NCBI RefSeq assembly: GCF_013408795.1 | Contig: NZ_JACCCC010000001.1 | Coordinates: 3,224,001-3,288,000, forward strand | Length of the DNA: 64,000 nucleotides | Source of the DNA: Spinactinospora alkalitolerans | GTDB taxonomy: Bacteria; Actinomycetota; Actinomycetes; Streptosporangiales; Streptosporangiaceae | Direction of reading: 5' to 3' | Shown: positions 9,177-18,042 of the stretch, piece by piece | How positions within the stretch are numbered: the first letter of the stretch is position 1 | Layout: each line of letters starts with the position of its first letter | The notes under the pieces: generated by a model | Databases searched by the model: none | Told to the model about the DNA's origin: nothing | What the model saw: only the letters and a program-made list of their open reading frames with translations | Position numbers and translations under genes: made by a program

Positions 9177-9197
9177 CCCGAGCCCGGGATCGGCGCG

Positions 9198-9230
9198 GCC
9201 TCCCCGTTCGCCTCAGGCGAACGGGGAGGC
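9198..9230. terminator. Bidirectional hairpin terminator
   Basis: A perfect 16-base stem (9198-9213 with 9215-9230) around a single central C lies between the convergent PPOX gene and the sugar-porter gene. Confidence 0.85.
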
Positions 9231-9270
9231 CGGCGAGGCGGGCCGCCCTCCGCGATGCGGGACCCCTGTT

Positions 9271-10638
9271 TCAGGAGCGGCTCCCTCGCAGGTCGGCCTC
9301 GATCTCTTCGAGGGTGCGGCCCTTGGTCTCGGGGATGAAGCGCGCGGTGAAGAGCGCCAGGACGACGCACAGCAGCGCGTACATCCAGAAGGTGGCCGTT
9401 CCGCCGAGCGCCTCCAGCAGGGACAGGAAGGTCAGTGAGACCACGAAGTTCATGCCCCAGTTGGCGAACAGGGTCGCGCTCATGGCCGTTCCCCGCACCC
9501 GCAGCGGATACAGCTCCGAGGGGATGATGAAGACCACGACGTTGAGGCTCGTGGCCACCGCGACGATGTAGAGCACCACGGCGGCGAAGGCCAGGACGGA
9601 GGCGCCGGAGCCGGTCAGGCTCAGCGCGGTGGCCAGCAGCGCCAGCGAGACGGCCATGACCGTGGCGCCGGCCAGCAGCAGCCGCTTGCGCCCGATCCGG
9701 TCGACGACGGCCATGCCCACCAAGGTCATGAGCACGTTCACGGTGCCGATGCCGACGGTGGCCAGGATGGCGCCGGAGGCCGCCAACCCGGTCTCCTGGA
9801 AGATGGTCGGCGCGTAGTAGATGACCGTGTTGACGCCGCTCGCCTGGCCGAGGATCTGCAGCCCGATCCCGGCGACCAGAGCCGGGCGCACCCACGGCCG
9901 GACCAGCTCGCGCAGCCGACCGCCCTGCTCCTCAGGGCGGACCTCGGCGATCTGGGCGATCTCGGCCTCGACGTCCTCGTCCCGCCGCAGCCGGGCGAGG
10001 ACCGCGCGGGCCTCGGTGATCCGGCCGCTGCGCACGAGGAAGCGCGGGGTCTCCGACACGAACAGCATGCCGATGCCCAGAGCGGCGGAGGGCAGCAGCG
10101 CCGCGAGGAACATCGCCCGCCAGCCGCCGAAGTCGGCGAAGGCGTAGTTGGCGGCATAGGCCAGCACGATCCCGATGGTGATCATGAGCTGGTTGACGGC
10201 GACCATCCTGCCGCGCGACCGGGGCGCGGCCATCTCCGAGATGAACGTGGGCACCAGGGTCGAGGCCATGCCGACGGCCAGGCCCAGCACGACGCGCGCC
10301 GCGATGAGCGCCCCGGCGCTCGGTGCGGCCCCCGCGGCGATCGCACCGGCGGCGAAGATGACGGCCGCCGCGATGAGCAGCGGTCGGCGTCCCCAGCGGT
10401 CGGCCAGGGTGCCCGATCCCAGGGCCCCGGCCATGGCGCCGATCAGGATGGAGCTGACCACCATGCCCGACGTCAGCGGACTCAGCTCGAAGTCCTGCTC
10501 GATGAAGAGCAGGGCTCCGGAGATGACACCGGTGTCGTAGCCGAAGAGCAGGCCACCGAGCGCGGCGATGACGATGACGCCGGAGCCGGCGCGGTCGGAC
10601 GGCCTGGTGGAACCGGCCGGTCCGCCTGGCATGGTCAT
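9271..10638 (-). CDS. Sugar porter family MFS transporter
   Basis: This 455-residue, 12-helix major facilitator has sugar-porter signatures: GGLLFGYDTGVISGAL in helix 1, DRWGRRP after helix 2, the PETKGRTLEEIE tail, and a PSELYPLRVRG motif in the second half. It should import a hexose or amino sugar by proton symport. The ATG at 10638 follows GGAGGGGG; the in-frame start at 10659 lies upstream of that site. It is divergent from a GntR/ROK/NanE operon across an operator-bearing spacer, which points to N-acetylmannosamine or a related sugar as substrate. Confidence 0.92.
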   Translation of the reverse strand: MTMPGGPAGSTRPSDRAGSGVIVIAALGGLLFGYDTGVISGALLFIEQDFELSPLTSGMVVSSILIGAMAGALGSGTLADRWGRRPLLIAAAVIFAAGAIAAGAAPSAGALIAARVVLGLAVGMASTLVPTFISEMAAPRSRGRMVAVNQLMITIGIVLAYAANYAFADFGGWRAMFLAALLPSAALGIGMLFVSETPRFLVRSGRITEARAVLARLRRDEDVEAEIAQIAEVRPEEQGGRLRELVRPWVRPALVAGIGLQILGQASGVNTVIYYAPTIFQETGLAASGAILATVGIGTVNVLMTLVGMAVVDRIGRKRLLLAGATVMAVSLALLATALSLTGSGASVLAFAAVVLYIVAVATSLNVVVFIIPSELYPLRVRGTAMSATLFANWGMNFVVSLTFLSLLEALGGTATFWMYALLCVVLALFTARFIPETKGRTLEEIEADLRGSRS

Positions 10639-10674
10639 GGGTCCCCCTCCCTGGAACACCCATTTGAAATGGAC

Positions 10675-10768
10675 TGTACCAATAGTATGATCTGAGCAAC
10701 TTCTTGCTAGATTTATCGGTTATTGTACCGGTGTCAACCGGACGAATATCGACTTTGGTACGTACCAA
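10675..10768. promoter_or_regulatory. GntR operator region between sugar porter and regulator genes
   Basis: TTGGTACGTACCAA at 10755-10768 is a perfect 14-base palindrome just upstream of the GntR start. The shorter sequence GTACCAATA occurs at 10676-10684 near the porter start and again at 10762-10770, and TATTGTACC lies at 10721-10729. This arrangement suggests one regulator controlling both directions. Confidence 0.65.
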
Positions 10769-10788
10769 TATTCCACTAAGGGGGCTGC

Positions 10789-11508
10789 GTGTCGGGAACC
10801 GAGCGGGTCCCCAAGTACGAGAGGCTGCGGCGCCGCCTCACCGACCACATCGATCGGCTGCCCGCCGACTCACCGCTGCCCACCGAGCGCGAGCTCACCA
10901 CCCGCTACGGCGTGAGCCGGGCGACGGTGCGCCAGGCGCTCGACGCGCTGGAGGCGGCCGGCCTGGTCTACCGCGTCCAGGGGGCCGGAACGTTCGTCGC
11001 GGAGCAGACGGTGTCCAAGACGCTGTCCCTCACCTCGTTCAGCGAGGACATGCGCCGCAAGGGCCTCGTTCCCGACTCGCGCGTGCTCGTCGCCGACGAG
11101 ACCCCGGCCGACGAGCACAGCGGCGGCAGGCTGCGCCTGAGCCCGGGGACACCGCTCATCCGCCTGGTGCGGGTGCGACTGGCCGATTCCGCCCCGATGT
11201 GCCTGGAGACGACCTACCTGGTGGCCGAACGGGTGCCCGGACTGCTGGACCTGGAGCTCACGGGCTCGATCTACCAGGTGCTCGCCGAGCGCTACGGCGT
11301 CAACCTCGTTCGGGCGGACCAGGCGGTGCGCTCCGTCGCGGCCGGCGAGGAGCAGGCCGCGCTGCTCGGACTGGCGCCGAGGGCGCCGGCGCTGCGGATG
11401 GAGCGGGTCGCCTATGACGAGCGGGGCAGTGCGGTGGAGAGCACGGTCAGCCTCTACCGCGCCGACCGCTACGAGATCCGGTTCACCATCCACCGGGAGG
11501 CCACGTGA
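10789..11508 (+). CDS. GntR-family (HutC/UTRA subfamily) transcriptional regulator
   Basis: This 239-residue regulator has an N-terminal winged helix (residues ~8-75; LPTERELTTRYGVSRATVRQAL and the GAGTFVAE turn) and a C-terminal UTRA sugar-binding domain (~90-235). HutC-type regulators sense phosphorylated sugars and release DNA. The GTG start at 10789 follows AAGGGGG. The gene overlaps the ROK kinase by GTGA, so both are translated together. The palindrome at 10755-10768 is the probable target for control of itself and of the divergent sugar porter. Confidence 0.93.
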   Translation: MSGTERVPKYERLRRRLTDHIDRLPADSPLPTERELTTRYGVSRATVRQALDALEAAGLVYRVQGAGTFVAEQTVSKTLSLTSFSEDMRRKGLVPDSRVLVADETPADEHSGGRLRLSPGTPLIRLVRVRLADSAPMCLETTYLVAERVPGLLDLELTGSIYQVLAERYGVNLVRADQAVRSVAAGEEQAALLGLAPRAPALRMERVAYDERGSAVESTVSLYRADRYEIRFTIHREAT

Positions 11509-12464
11509 ACGAGACGCCCCCCGCCCACCGGCCGTCGGAGTCGCCCGGCACGCAGGCGATCGGCATCGACGTGGGCGGAACCAAGGTCGCGGGAGGGGTC
11601 GTCGACCGCGAAGGGGAGGTGCGCGGGCACCTGGTCGCCCCCACACCGACGACGGGCGGTCCCGAAGCGCTGCTGGACACGATCGCCGACCTGGTCGCCG
11701 AACTGCGCAGGAGCGGGTCCGCACCGATATGCGGTGTGGGCGTGGGCACCGGCGGCGTCATCGACCACGCCCGCGGACGCGTGGCGAGCGCCACCGACCT
11801 GCTGCCCGGCTGGGCCGGGACGCACGTCGGCCCCCGGCTGAGGCGGCGCACCGGCCTGCCGGTGGCGGTGGACAACGACGGCAACACCCACGCCCTCGGC
11901 GAGCTCCGGTTCGGCGCGGCGCGCACGCTGCACGACGTCCTCTTCGCCGCGGTCGGAACGGGCGTCGGGGGCGCCCTGGCCATCGGCGGAGCGCTGCGAC
12001 GCGGTCCGCACCACACCGCCGGCGAGATCGGGCACCTGCCGGCCCCCGGGGCGGAGGGGCTCCGGTGCAGCTGCGGCGGCACCGGCCACGTGGAGGCCGG
12101 CGCCGCCGGGCCCGCGATCGCCGAGCGCTACCGGCGGTTCGGCGGTGCGCCCCTGGACCTGCGCGCCGTGGCCGCCCGCGCCCGCGAGGGCGACGCGGCG
12201 GCCGGCAGGGCGATCGCCGAGGGCGCGCGGATCCTCGGCCGCTCGCTGGCCGGCCTGGCCGCCGTGCTCGACCCGCAGGCGGTCGTGGTCGGCGGCGGCG
12301 TGGCCGAGATCGGCGAGCAGTACTGGGAGCCGCTGCGATCGGCGTTCCACGACGAGCCGCATGTCGCCGCCGCCGGCACGCCGATCGTGCCGGCTCAACT
12401 GGGGTCGAGGGCGAGCATCGTGGGGGCCGCCGCGCTCGCCTTCGACGACACCGTGGACGATTAG
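11505..12464 (+). CDS. nanK: ROK-family sugar kinase, probable N-acetylmannosamine kinase
   Basis: This 319-residue ROK kinase has the ATP-binding motif DVGGTK near residue 21, the catalytic Asp in VDNDGN, and the zinc-binding cysteine cluster RCSCGGTGHVE. It would phosphorylate an amino sugar. The neighbour NanE acts on ManNAc-6-phosphate, which makes ManNAc the best candidate, although glucose and GlcNAc kinases look similar. The GTG start at 11505 overlaps the regulator stop (GTGA). NanE begins 10 bases after its stop. Confidence 0.85.
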   Translation: MNETPPAHRPSESPGTQAIGIDVGGTKVAGGVVDREGEVRGHLVAPTPTTGGPEALLDTIADLVAELRRSGSAPICGVGVGTGGVIDHARGRVASATDLLPGWAGTHVGPRLRRRTGLPVAVDNDGNTHALGELRFGAARTLHDVLFAAVGTGVGGALAIGGALRRGPHHTAGEIGHLPAPGAEGLRCSCGGTGHVEAGAAGPAIAERYRRFGGAPLDLRAVAARAREGDAAAGRAIAEGARILGRSLAGLAAVLDPQAVVVGGGVAEIGEQYWEPLRSAFHDEPHVAAAGTPIVPAQLGSRASIVGAAALAFDDTVDD

Positions 12465-12473
12465 GGGGAAGCA

Positions 12474-13151
12474 ATGCCCGTCCGGACCATTCTCGACGCC
12501 CTGCGGGGCGGCCTCGTCGTCTCGTGCCAGGCGCCGCCGGGGGACCCTCTGCACGGGCCCCGGTTCATGACCGCGATGGCGCTCGCCGCCGCGAACGGCG
12601 GGGCCGTGGGCATCCGGGCCGAGGGGATCGACGACCTCCGCGCGATCCGGGCCGAGGTGGAGCTGCCGCTGATCGGCCTGTGGAAGGTCGGGCGCGAGGG
12701 CGTCTACATCACGCCGACGCCCGAGCACGCGGCGGCCGTCGCCGCCACCGGCGCCGACATCGTCGCCGTCGACGCCACCCGCCGCCCCCGCCCCGGGGGC
12801 CACGCGCTGGAGGAGGTCATCGGCGCGGTCCACGCCTCAGGGCGCCTCGCCATGGCCGATGTGGCCGATCTCGACGACGCCCTGGCCTCCCTGGACGCCG
12901 GCGCCGACGTCGTCTCCACGACGCTGTCCGGATACGTCGGCGGCGCCCCGCGCCCCGACGGGCCCGACCTCGGCCTGGTCGCGCGGATCGCCGACCGGGT
13001 GTCCGCGCCGGTCTTCGCCGAGGGCCGCGTCTCAACGCCGGACCAGGCCCGCCGCGCCCTGGACGCCGGCGCCTTCGCCGTGGTCGTGGGAACCGCCATC
13101 ACCGCCCCCGGCGCCATCACCACCGCCTTCGCCCGGGCCCTGCGCCCGTGA
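12474..13151 (+). CDS. nanE: N-acetylmannosamine-6-phosphate 2-epimerase
   Basis: This 225-residue TIM-barrel enzyme converts ManNAc-6-phosphate to GlcNAc-6-phosphate. Family features are visible: GGLVVSCQAPPGDPLHGP at the start, GIRAEGIDDLRAIR, the K of GLWKVGREG, VAVDATRRPRP, and the C-terminal AEGRVSTPDQARRALDAGA phosphate-binding region. The ATG at 12474 has AGGGGGAAG upstream. It is the last gene of the regulator-kinase-epimerase operon. No sialic acid lyase (NanA) is present, so free ManNAc rather than sialate may be the imported sugar. Confidence 0.92.
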   Translation: MPVRTILDALRGGLVVSCQAPPGDPLHGPRFMTAMALAAANGGAVGIRAEGIDDLRAIRAEVELPLIGLWKVGREGVYITPTPEHAAAVAATGADIVAVDATRRPRPGGHALEEVIGAVHASGRLAMADVADLDDALASLDAGADVVSTTLSGYVGGAPRPDGPDLGLVARIADRVSAPVFAEGRVSTPDQARRALDAGAFAVVVGTAITAPGAITTAFARALRP

Positions 13152-13354
13152 GCGCTTCCCCGCGGCCGCCGTCGGGGTCCGGCCGAACACGCCCCCGAAG
13201 AGCCCGGACGCCCGCCGGCGGGCCGACCGGGTCCGGAGAGGAGCGGGATCCTCGTCCGCTGCCGCGCCGTCGGCTCCCCCGGAGACCGCGGCCTGGATTC
13301 CGCATGTGGCCACGGCCGCGTCCCGGCATGTGCGCGCTGCTAGCGTCTCACTCC

Positions 13355-14077
13355 ATGAATCCCGCCCACTACAGTGCCGCGCTGCGCCGGGAAGGCGCGA
13401 AGCTGGCCGACAGCGCCGCGTCCGATCTCAGCCTCCCGGTGCCGAGCTGCCCGGAATGGAACGTCGCCGACCTGGTCTGGCACACCGGGGAGGTGCACTG
13501 CTTCTGGCGGTCGATCGCCTCGGGCGAGATCGACGGGCCCGACGGCTACGTCGAGCCGCAGCGGCCGCACGACTCGGCCCTGGTGGAGTGGTTCGGCGCC
13601 GGCGTCGAGGAGACCGCCTCGGTGCTGGAGCGCCTCGACCCCGCCACGCCGATGTGGACCTGGGCGGCGCAGCAGGACGCCGCCTTCATCCAGCGCAGGA
13701 TGGCCCAGGAGACGGCCGTGCACTGCTGGGACGCCCTGGCCGCCGCGGGCCGCCCCGAGCCCGTCGAGCGATCCCTGGCCGCCGACGGCATCGAGGAGTT
13801 CCTGGAGTTCATGCTCACCGCGGGCCCGCCGTCGCAGGACGAGCGGGACGGGGCGGTGCGACTCGCGGCCACCGACCACACCGGCCGCTGGTCGGCCCGC
13901 TGCGACGACGGCGCCTGGCGGGCCGCACCGCCCTCCGGCACCGGCGACGCCGCGGTCGAGGCCACCGCCTCGGACCTGCTGCTGCTGTTGTGGCGCCGAA
14001 TCGACGCCGACGCGGTGCGGGTGCAAGGCGACCGCGCGGTGCTGCACCGCTTCCTCGCGGCCGCCGACCTCGACTGA
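13355..14077 (+). CDS. Maleylpyruvate isomerase/DinB-type mycothiol-dependent protein
   Basis: This 240-residue protein belongs to the actinobacterial TIGR03083/MDMPI-like family. It has the N-terminal DinB-fold metal-binding pattern (WNVADLVWHTGEVH, and later QETAVHCWDA supplying Glu and His) and the usual C-terminal domain of about 90 residues. Members use or are thought to use mycothiol as cofactor in isomerase or transferase reactions; the substrate is unknown. TAGCGT at 13341-13346 looks like a -10 box only nine bases before the ATG at 13355, suggesting a leaderless message. It is a single-gene unit. Confidence 0.85.
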   Translation: MNPAHYSAALRREGAKLADSAASDLSLPVPSCPEWNVADLVWHTGEVHCFWRSIASGEIDGPDGYVEPQRPHDSALVEWFGAGVEETASVLERLDPATPMWTWAAQQDAAFIQRRMAQETAVHCWDALAAAGRPEPVERSLAADGIEEFLEFMLTAGPPSQDERDGAVRLAATDHTGRWSARCDDGAWRAAPPSGTGDAAVEATASDLLLLLWRRIDADAVRVQGDRAVLHRFLAAADLD

Positions 14078-14134
14078 CTGTGGCTGGGCTTTTCGACCAA
14101 GCTCCTATGAGCTCGCAAGCACCCGTCCGGTCAC

Positions 14135-14231
14135 GTGTGGCGGCTTCCCCGGGCGGGCCGACGAGTCCCGAGCAAGGCAGTCGCGACGTCGGTCAGTCGG
14201 CGGGTCGGATCCACCGGAGAAGCCGCCACAC
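14135..14231. repeat. Inverted repeat between convergent genes, possible terminator
   Basis: GTGTGGCGGCTTC (14135-14147) is exactly complementary to GAAGCCGCCACAC (14219-14231), with 71 bases between. It lies between genes ending at 14077 and 14242. The long loop holds further short self-complementary stretches. It may end transcription in both directions, or be a structured remnant. Confidence 0.5.
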
Positions 14232-14241
14232 ATCCTCACAG

Positions 14242-15774
14242 TCAGTCGGCGGAAGACGGTGCCGAGCCCACACGGCCCACCCGCGCCAGTCCGATGATGC
14301 GCGCGGCCGCGACGGCGGTGCAGCCCAGTGCCGCTGCGCCGAGGAAGACCATGAAGGCGGGATAGAGATAGGACACCTGGGGCCAGGCCACGTCCCGGCC
14401 CCGGTAGAGGAAGCCGACCACCTGGTCGACCGTCGCGAACAGCACCGGCGGCACCGCCAAGGGCAGCAGCCGCGCCGCCGTGCGCCACGGCGGCAGCCCG
14501 GTCCGGGGCGCGGCCCAGCGGCGTGAACGCCGCACGCCGCGCCCGGCCAGGAGGACGGTGGCCGCGGAAAGGACCAGGAAGACCGCGTCGACCGCCGGGA
14601 GCACCGGATTCCGGGAGGGCGCGGGCGGCTCCCGGCCCTCGATCACGGCGATCAGGGCCTCGGCGACGGCCTGGGCGTCCCCGTAGGCCATCCCGGTGTT
14701 GGCCATGACCGCGACACCGTAGCCGGACCGGGGCAGCAGCGCCTGGTGGGCGGTCGAGGTGAACAGGTCCCCGCTGTGCTCGACGATCGGCGCCCCCGAT
14801 TCGGTCTCGTCGACGGACCAGCCCAGCGCGTAGGAGCCGGAGGCCGGTGAGGGGGTGCGCATCTGCGTGATGCTGTCGGCCGAGACGATCCGGGCGCCGT
14901 CGGCCCCCCGCCCCTCGTTGCTCTGCATGATCAGCCAGGCGGCCATGTCATCGGCGGTGCTGACCACGCCGCCGGAGCCGTTGCCGAAGGCGCTCGGCTC
15001 GGGCACGGCCACGGGTCGCCCGAGGACTTTGAGGTGACCGTGCGCGCTGGGCGGCAGGTCGCGGTCGGTGTCGACGGTGAGGCTGTGCTCCATGCCGAGC
15101 GGCTCGAAGACGCGGGCCTCCAGGTGGTCGGCGAACGGCCTGCCGCCGACCACCTCGACCAGCCGCGCGGCGACCTGGAAATTGGGGTTGTGGTACTCCC
15201 AGTGCGTGCCCGGATCGGCGGCCGGCTCCGCGGTGCGCATTCCCCGCACCGCCTCGCGCAGGGTGGCGGGCTGGGGACGGCTGAACGCGGGGAACGTGCT
15301 GTCGGACATGCCCGAGGTCTGGTTCAGGAGCTGGCGAACGGTGATGTCGGCCGCGCGCGGGTCGGCCATCGTGAACTCGGGCAGGTGCTCGTGCACGGGC
15401 GCGTCGAGCTCCACTTCCCCCGCCTCCACGAGCTGCAGCACCGCCAGCGCGGTGAAGGACTTGCTCACCGAGGCCACGGCCATCGGGGTCCGGGCGGTGA
15501 CGGCCGCGCCCGAGGGCGTGCTGCCATAGCCATCGGCGTGCACGACCTCGGTCCCGCGGGTGACGGCCACCGCGACGCCGGGCAGTCCGGTGGCCTCTCG
15601 GTACCCCTGCACAACGGCGTCGACGGATGCGGGCGTGACCCGTGCCGCGCCGTCGGCGCTCGCGCTCGGCGGCTGCACGGCGGCGGCGAGGAGGGCGGTG
15701 CACACCGCGGCGAGGCGGCCTGCGGTGCGCAGCGGTCGGCGAATGCGGTGACGCGGGGGCTCAGGTGTGGGCAT
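14242..15774 (-). CDS. Serine beta-lactamase-like hydrolase with C-terminal membrane segments
   Basis: This 510-residue protein has a signal-type N-terminus and a class-C beta-lactamase/esterase fold. The SxxK nucleophile motif is SVSK at about residues 102-105, the second motif is Tyr-His-Asn in WEYHNPNF, and HSG is the third. The last ~120 residues contain three hydrophobic helices, so the enzyme is anchored with the catalytic domain outside. Such proteins are usually peptidases or esterases rather than antibiotic resistance enzymes. The ATG at 15774 gives a normal signal peptide; the longer reading to 15915 adds a non-signal Arg/Pro-rich head. Confidence 0.88.
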   Translation of the reverse strand: MPTPEPPRHRIRRPLRTAGRLAAVCTALLAAAVQPPSASADGAARVTPASVDAVVQGYREATGLPGVAVAVTRGTEVVHADGYGSTPSGAAVTARTPMAVASVSKSFTALAVLQLVEAGEVELDAPVHEHLPEFTMADPRAADITVRQLLNQTSGMSDSTFPAFSRPQPATLREAVRGMRTAEPAADPGTHWEYHNPNFQVAARLVEVVGGRPFADHLEARVFEPLGMEHSLTVDTDRDLPPSAHGHLKVLGRPVAVPEPSAFGNGSGGVVSTADDMAAWLIMQSNEGRGADGARIVSADSITQMRTPSPASGSYALGWSVDETESGAPIVEHSGDLFTSTAHQALLPRSGYGVAVMANTGMAYGDAQAVAEALIAVIEGREPPAPSRNPVLPAVDAVFLVLSAATVLLAGRGVRRSRRWAAPRTGLPPWRTAARLLPLAVPPVLFATVDQVVGFLYRGRDVAWPQVSYLYPAFMVFLGAAALGCTAVAAARIIGLARVGRVGSAPSSAD

Positions 15775-16024
15775 CCACGTGAAGCTACGCGCCCCCGGCG
15801 GCCGCCGCCATGGGGGCGGCCCTCCACATCGGCTGCGGAAAACCACAGGGAACGACTCGGCCGCGGGACGTCGCCGCGCTCCCGACCGCCACGGGCGGTC
15901 GTCCCCGTCCCCCACCGATGCCGACCGCGTCCCTCGTCAGACGCCCTCCCATGCCGCGCCGGGAAGCGCTCCCCCGCCGCCTTCCGGCGGATCCGGCTCC
16001 CGGTGCTCGCGGTACGGTCCTGCC

Positions 16025-16675
16025 ATGTCCCGATCAGCCGACGCCGCCGCGTCCCCTGTGACCGCCGACGACCTCGACCGGGCCGTCCAGCTTGCCCTCG
16101 CCGTCCTCCGGGAGGCGCCCTCCGCGGCCTGGGACCGCAGGGCCGGCTCACTGGAGTGGGACTGCTGGGAGACCGCCGAGCACCTCGGCGACGACCTCTT
16201 CGCCTACGCCGTCCAACTCGGTCCCAGGACACCGCCCCTGGACGGCGACGTGCCCTTCGCGTGGGAGAGCCGCAGGTCCGGCGGTCCGGCCAGCGCCGTC
16301 CACGCCGACCGCGCGGCGGGGCCCGCCGGGCTGCTGCAGGTGCTGGAGGCCTGCGGCGCGCTGCTGGCCGCCATGGTGCGCACGACGCCGCCGCGGGTCC
16401 GCGCCCACCACGTCTACGGGGTGTCGGACCCGGAGGGCTTCGCCGCGATGGGGATCGTGGAGACCCTGGTGCACACCCACGACCTGGCCGAAGGGCTCGG
16501 GCTCGCCTGGACCCCGCCCGCCGACCTGTGCTCGCGCGCGCTCGCCCGGCTGTTCCCCGACGCCCCGCGGGACACCGCCCCCTGGCCCGCCCTGCTGTGG
16601 GCCACCGGCCGCGCCGAACTGCCCGGACGTCCCCGCCTCACCTCATGGCGCTGGTACGCCGAGCCCCGGCCCTAG
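16025..16675 (+). CDS. DinB/MDMPI-fold protein, function unknown
   Basis: This 216-residue soluble protein resembles the mycothiol-dependent/DinB metalloenzyme family. An early helix carries WDCWETAEHLGDDLFAY and a later one VETLVHTHDLAEGLG, which would supply the His/Glu metal ligands. No second domain is seen. The ATG at 16025 is preceded by a -10-like TACGGT (16013-16018), consistent with leaderless transcription. Several upstream in-frame starts exist but extend into the promoter of the divergent hydrolase. It lies between unrelated genes and its reaction is unknown. Confidence 0.8.
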   Translation: MSRSADAAASPVTADDLDRAVQLALAVLREAPSAAWDRRAGSLEWDCWETAEHLGDDLFAYAVQLGPRTPPLDGDVPFAWESRRSGGPASAVHADRAAGPAGLLQVLEACGALLAAMVRTTPPRVRAHHVYGVSDPEGFAAMGIVETLVHTHDLAEGLGLAWTPPADLCSRALARLFPDAPRDTAPWPALLWATGRAELPGRPRLTSWRWYAEPRP

Positions 16676-16845
16676 TTGTTCTGTCCTGTGAGCCTGGTGG
16701 CGCGGGAGGCGGGTGGGCCGCCGATGGAAGTGGAGAACCGGTGGTCCGCCGATTGCAGGCCGGTGGGCAGTGGGGGCGAGGACCGTATGGGGCCATCGGG
16801 CGGCGAAAGGGCCCGCCTGTCACCGCCCGCCGCCATAATCCAGGC

Positions 16846-17175
16846 ATGGAGATGCGACGTTGTGACCACTGCGATCTGCTCATCGGCGCGGGATGCGCGT
16901 GCTCAAGGCCCGCACAGCGGGAGGCGAAGGAGTTCGTCGGGCCGTCGGGGACGCGCTTCTCCGGGGCCTCGATGCTGATCTCGCCGACCCGCCACGCCCA
17001 CCGGCCCGGCTGCACGCACCTCTCGATCTCCGACATCACCCCGCCGGTGTGGGGCTGGATATCGGACCCCGACCCGCACCTGTGGGCCCGCCTCAGCGAA
17101 GAGCACCCCGTCCACGCCACCGAGGGCAACACGGCCCGCTACGCCACGAAACGCTGCCAGACCTGCGACGCGTGA
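16846..17175 (+). CDS. Small cysteine-rich hypothetical protein
   Basis: This 109-residue protein has paired cysteines at both ends: CDHCDLLIGAGCAC near residues 6-19 and CQTC just before the C-terminus, plus a mid-region Cys. The layout suggests a zinc-binding protein of the kind common in actinomycetes. No catalytic motif is seen and I do not recognise the family. The ATG at 16846 lies a few bases after CATAATCC, a good -10 box, so the message is likely leaderless. It is a single gene ending before a strong hairpin. Confidence 0.75.
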   Translation: MEMRRCDHCDLLIGAGCACSRPAQREAKEFVGPSGTRFSGASMLISPTRHAHRPGCTHLSISDITPPVWGWISDPDPHLWARLSEEHPVHATEGNTARYATKRCQTCDA

Positions 17176-17277
17176 GGCACCCGCCGTGCGGCCGAGCATC
17201 ACAGCGATGCGTCGGCGAACGCCGTGCCGATCGTCCGCCGCGCGCGCCAAGGGGGTCCGGTGGACGGCGTCCGGCCC

Positions 17278-17315
17278 GACGGGGCGCGGCGCGACCGACG
17301 GCTCCGCGCCCCGTC
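17278..17315. terminator. Hairpin terminator between convergent genes
   Basis: GACGGGGCGCGG (17278-17289) pairs perfectly with CCGCGCCCCGTC (17304-17315) around a 14-base loop. It lies between genes ending at 17175 (+) and 17359 (-). Confidence 0.7.
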
Positions 17316-17358
17316 CTCGGCGCATCGGAATGAGCGGAAGACGCCGATCTCCTAGCGT

Positions 17359-17841
17359 CTACTCCCCCGCGTGCGCCCTTTCGAGGGCGGCGATGTCGAA
17401 TTTGGTCATCGAGAGCATCGCCTCGGTGGTGCGCTTGGCCTTCTCCTGGTCGGGGTCGCCGATCAGGTCGAAGAGCACGGCCGGCACGATCTGCCAGGAC
17501 ACGCCGTACTTGTCCTTCAGCCAGCCGCACTGGACCTCCTGGCCCCCTTCGGAGAGCCTGCTCCAGTAGTAGTCCACCTCGTCCTGGTCGGCGCAGCGGA
17601 CCTGGAACGAGATGGAGTCGTTGAACGCGAAGGGCGCCGGCCCGCCGTTCAACGCGACGAACTTCTGGCCGTTGGCCTCGAACTCCACGGCCAGGACCGA
17701 CCCGGCGGGGCCCGGCCCGGCTTCGGTGTAGCGGCCGATCCTTCCGATCCCGGAGTCCTTGAAGATCGAGACGTAGTGGTCGGCCGCCTCCTCGGCCTGG
17801 TCGTCGAACCACAGGCACGTGGTGAATCCGTCGGTGGCCAT
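17359..17841 (-). CDS. VOC-superfamily protein (PhnB/YjdN type)
   Basis: This 160-residue vicinal-oxygen-chelate protein is of the PhnB-like group. Two beta-alpha-beta-beta modules are visible, with TCLWFDDQAEEAADHYVSIF at the start and SISFQVRCADQDEVDYYW in the middle, then KDKYGVSWQIVP. The ATG at 17841 follows GAGGAGG directly; upstream in-frame starts lack a ribosome site. Family members act on small molecules or bind drugs, and the function here is unknown. It is a single gene on the minus strand. Confidence 0.85.
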   Translation of the reverse strand: MATDGFTTCLWFDDQAEEAADHYVSIFKDSGIGRIGRYTEAGPGPAGSVLAVEFEANGQKFVALNGGPAPFAFNDSISFQVRCADQDEVDYYWSRLSEGGQEVQCGWLKDKYGVSWQIVPAVLFDLIGDPDQEKAKRTTEAMLSMTKFDIAALERAHAGE

Positions 17842-18042
17842 CGCCGCCTCCTCGTTGGTGAGCATGTCCACCTGTACCGACCGATCCCGCACCGCGAACT
17901 CATCGGTCGCGGCCGAATCCGGCACGGGAGTCCCCCGGCGCACCGGTCCCCGTACCACCGCCGGGCGGCCCGCGGCCGCCCGGCGGTGGCGGGGCGGCGC
18001 GGGGCCGGCGGTGCGCTCACACCGGTGGCCGCGCGGCCGGTG

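Noticed and set aside
11414-14077. An 887-codon open frame covering the kinase, epimerase and the gene at 13355
   Set aside because: It is the Arg/Pro-rich out-of-frame reading of two real genes. Only its last 240 codons, from 13355, form a genuine protein.
14242-15774. Antibiotic-resistance beta-lactamase
   Set aside because: The motifs are those of the wider serine hydrolase family, and the C-terminal membrane helices are typical of peptidase- or esterase-like relatives.
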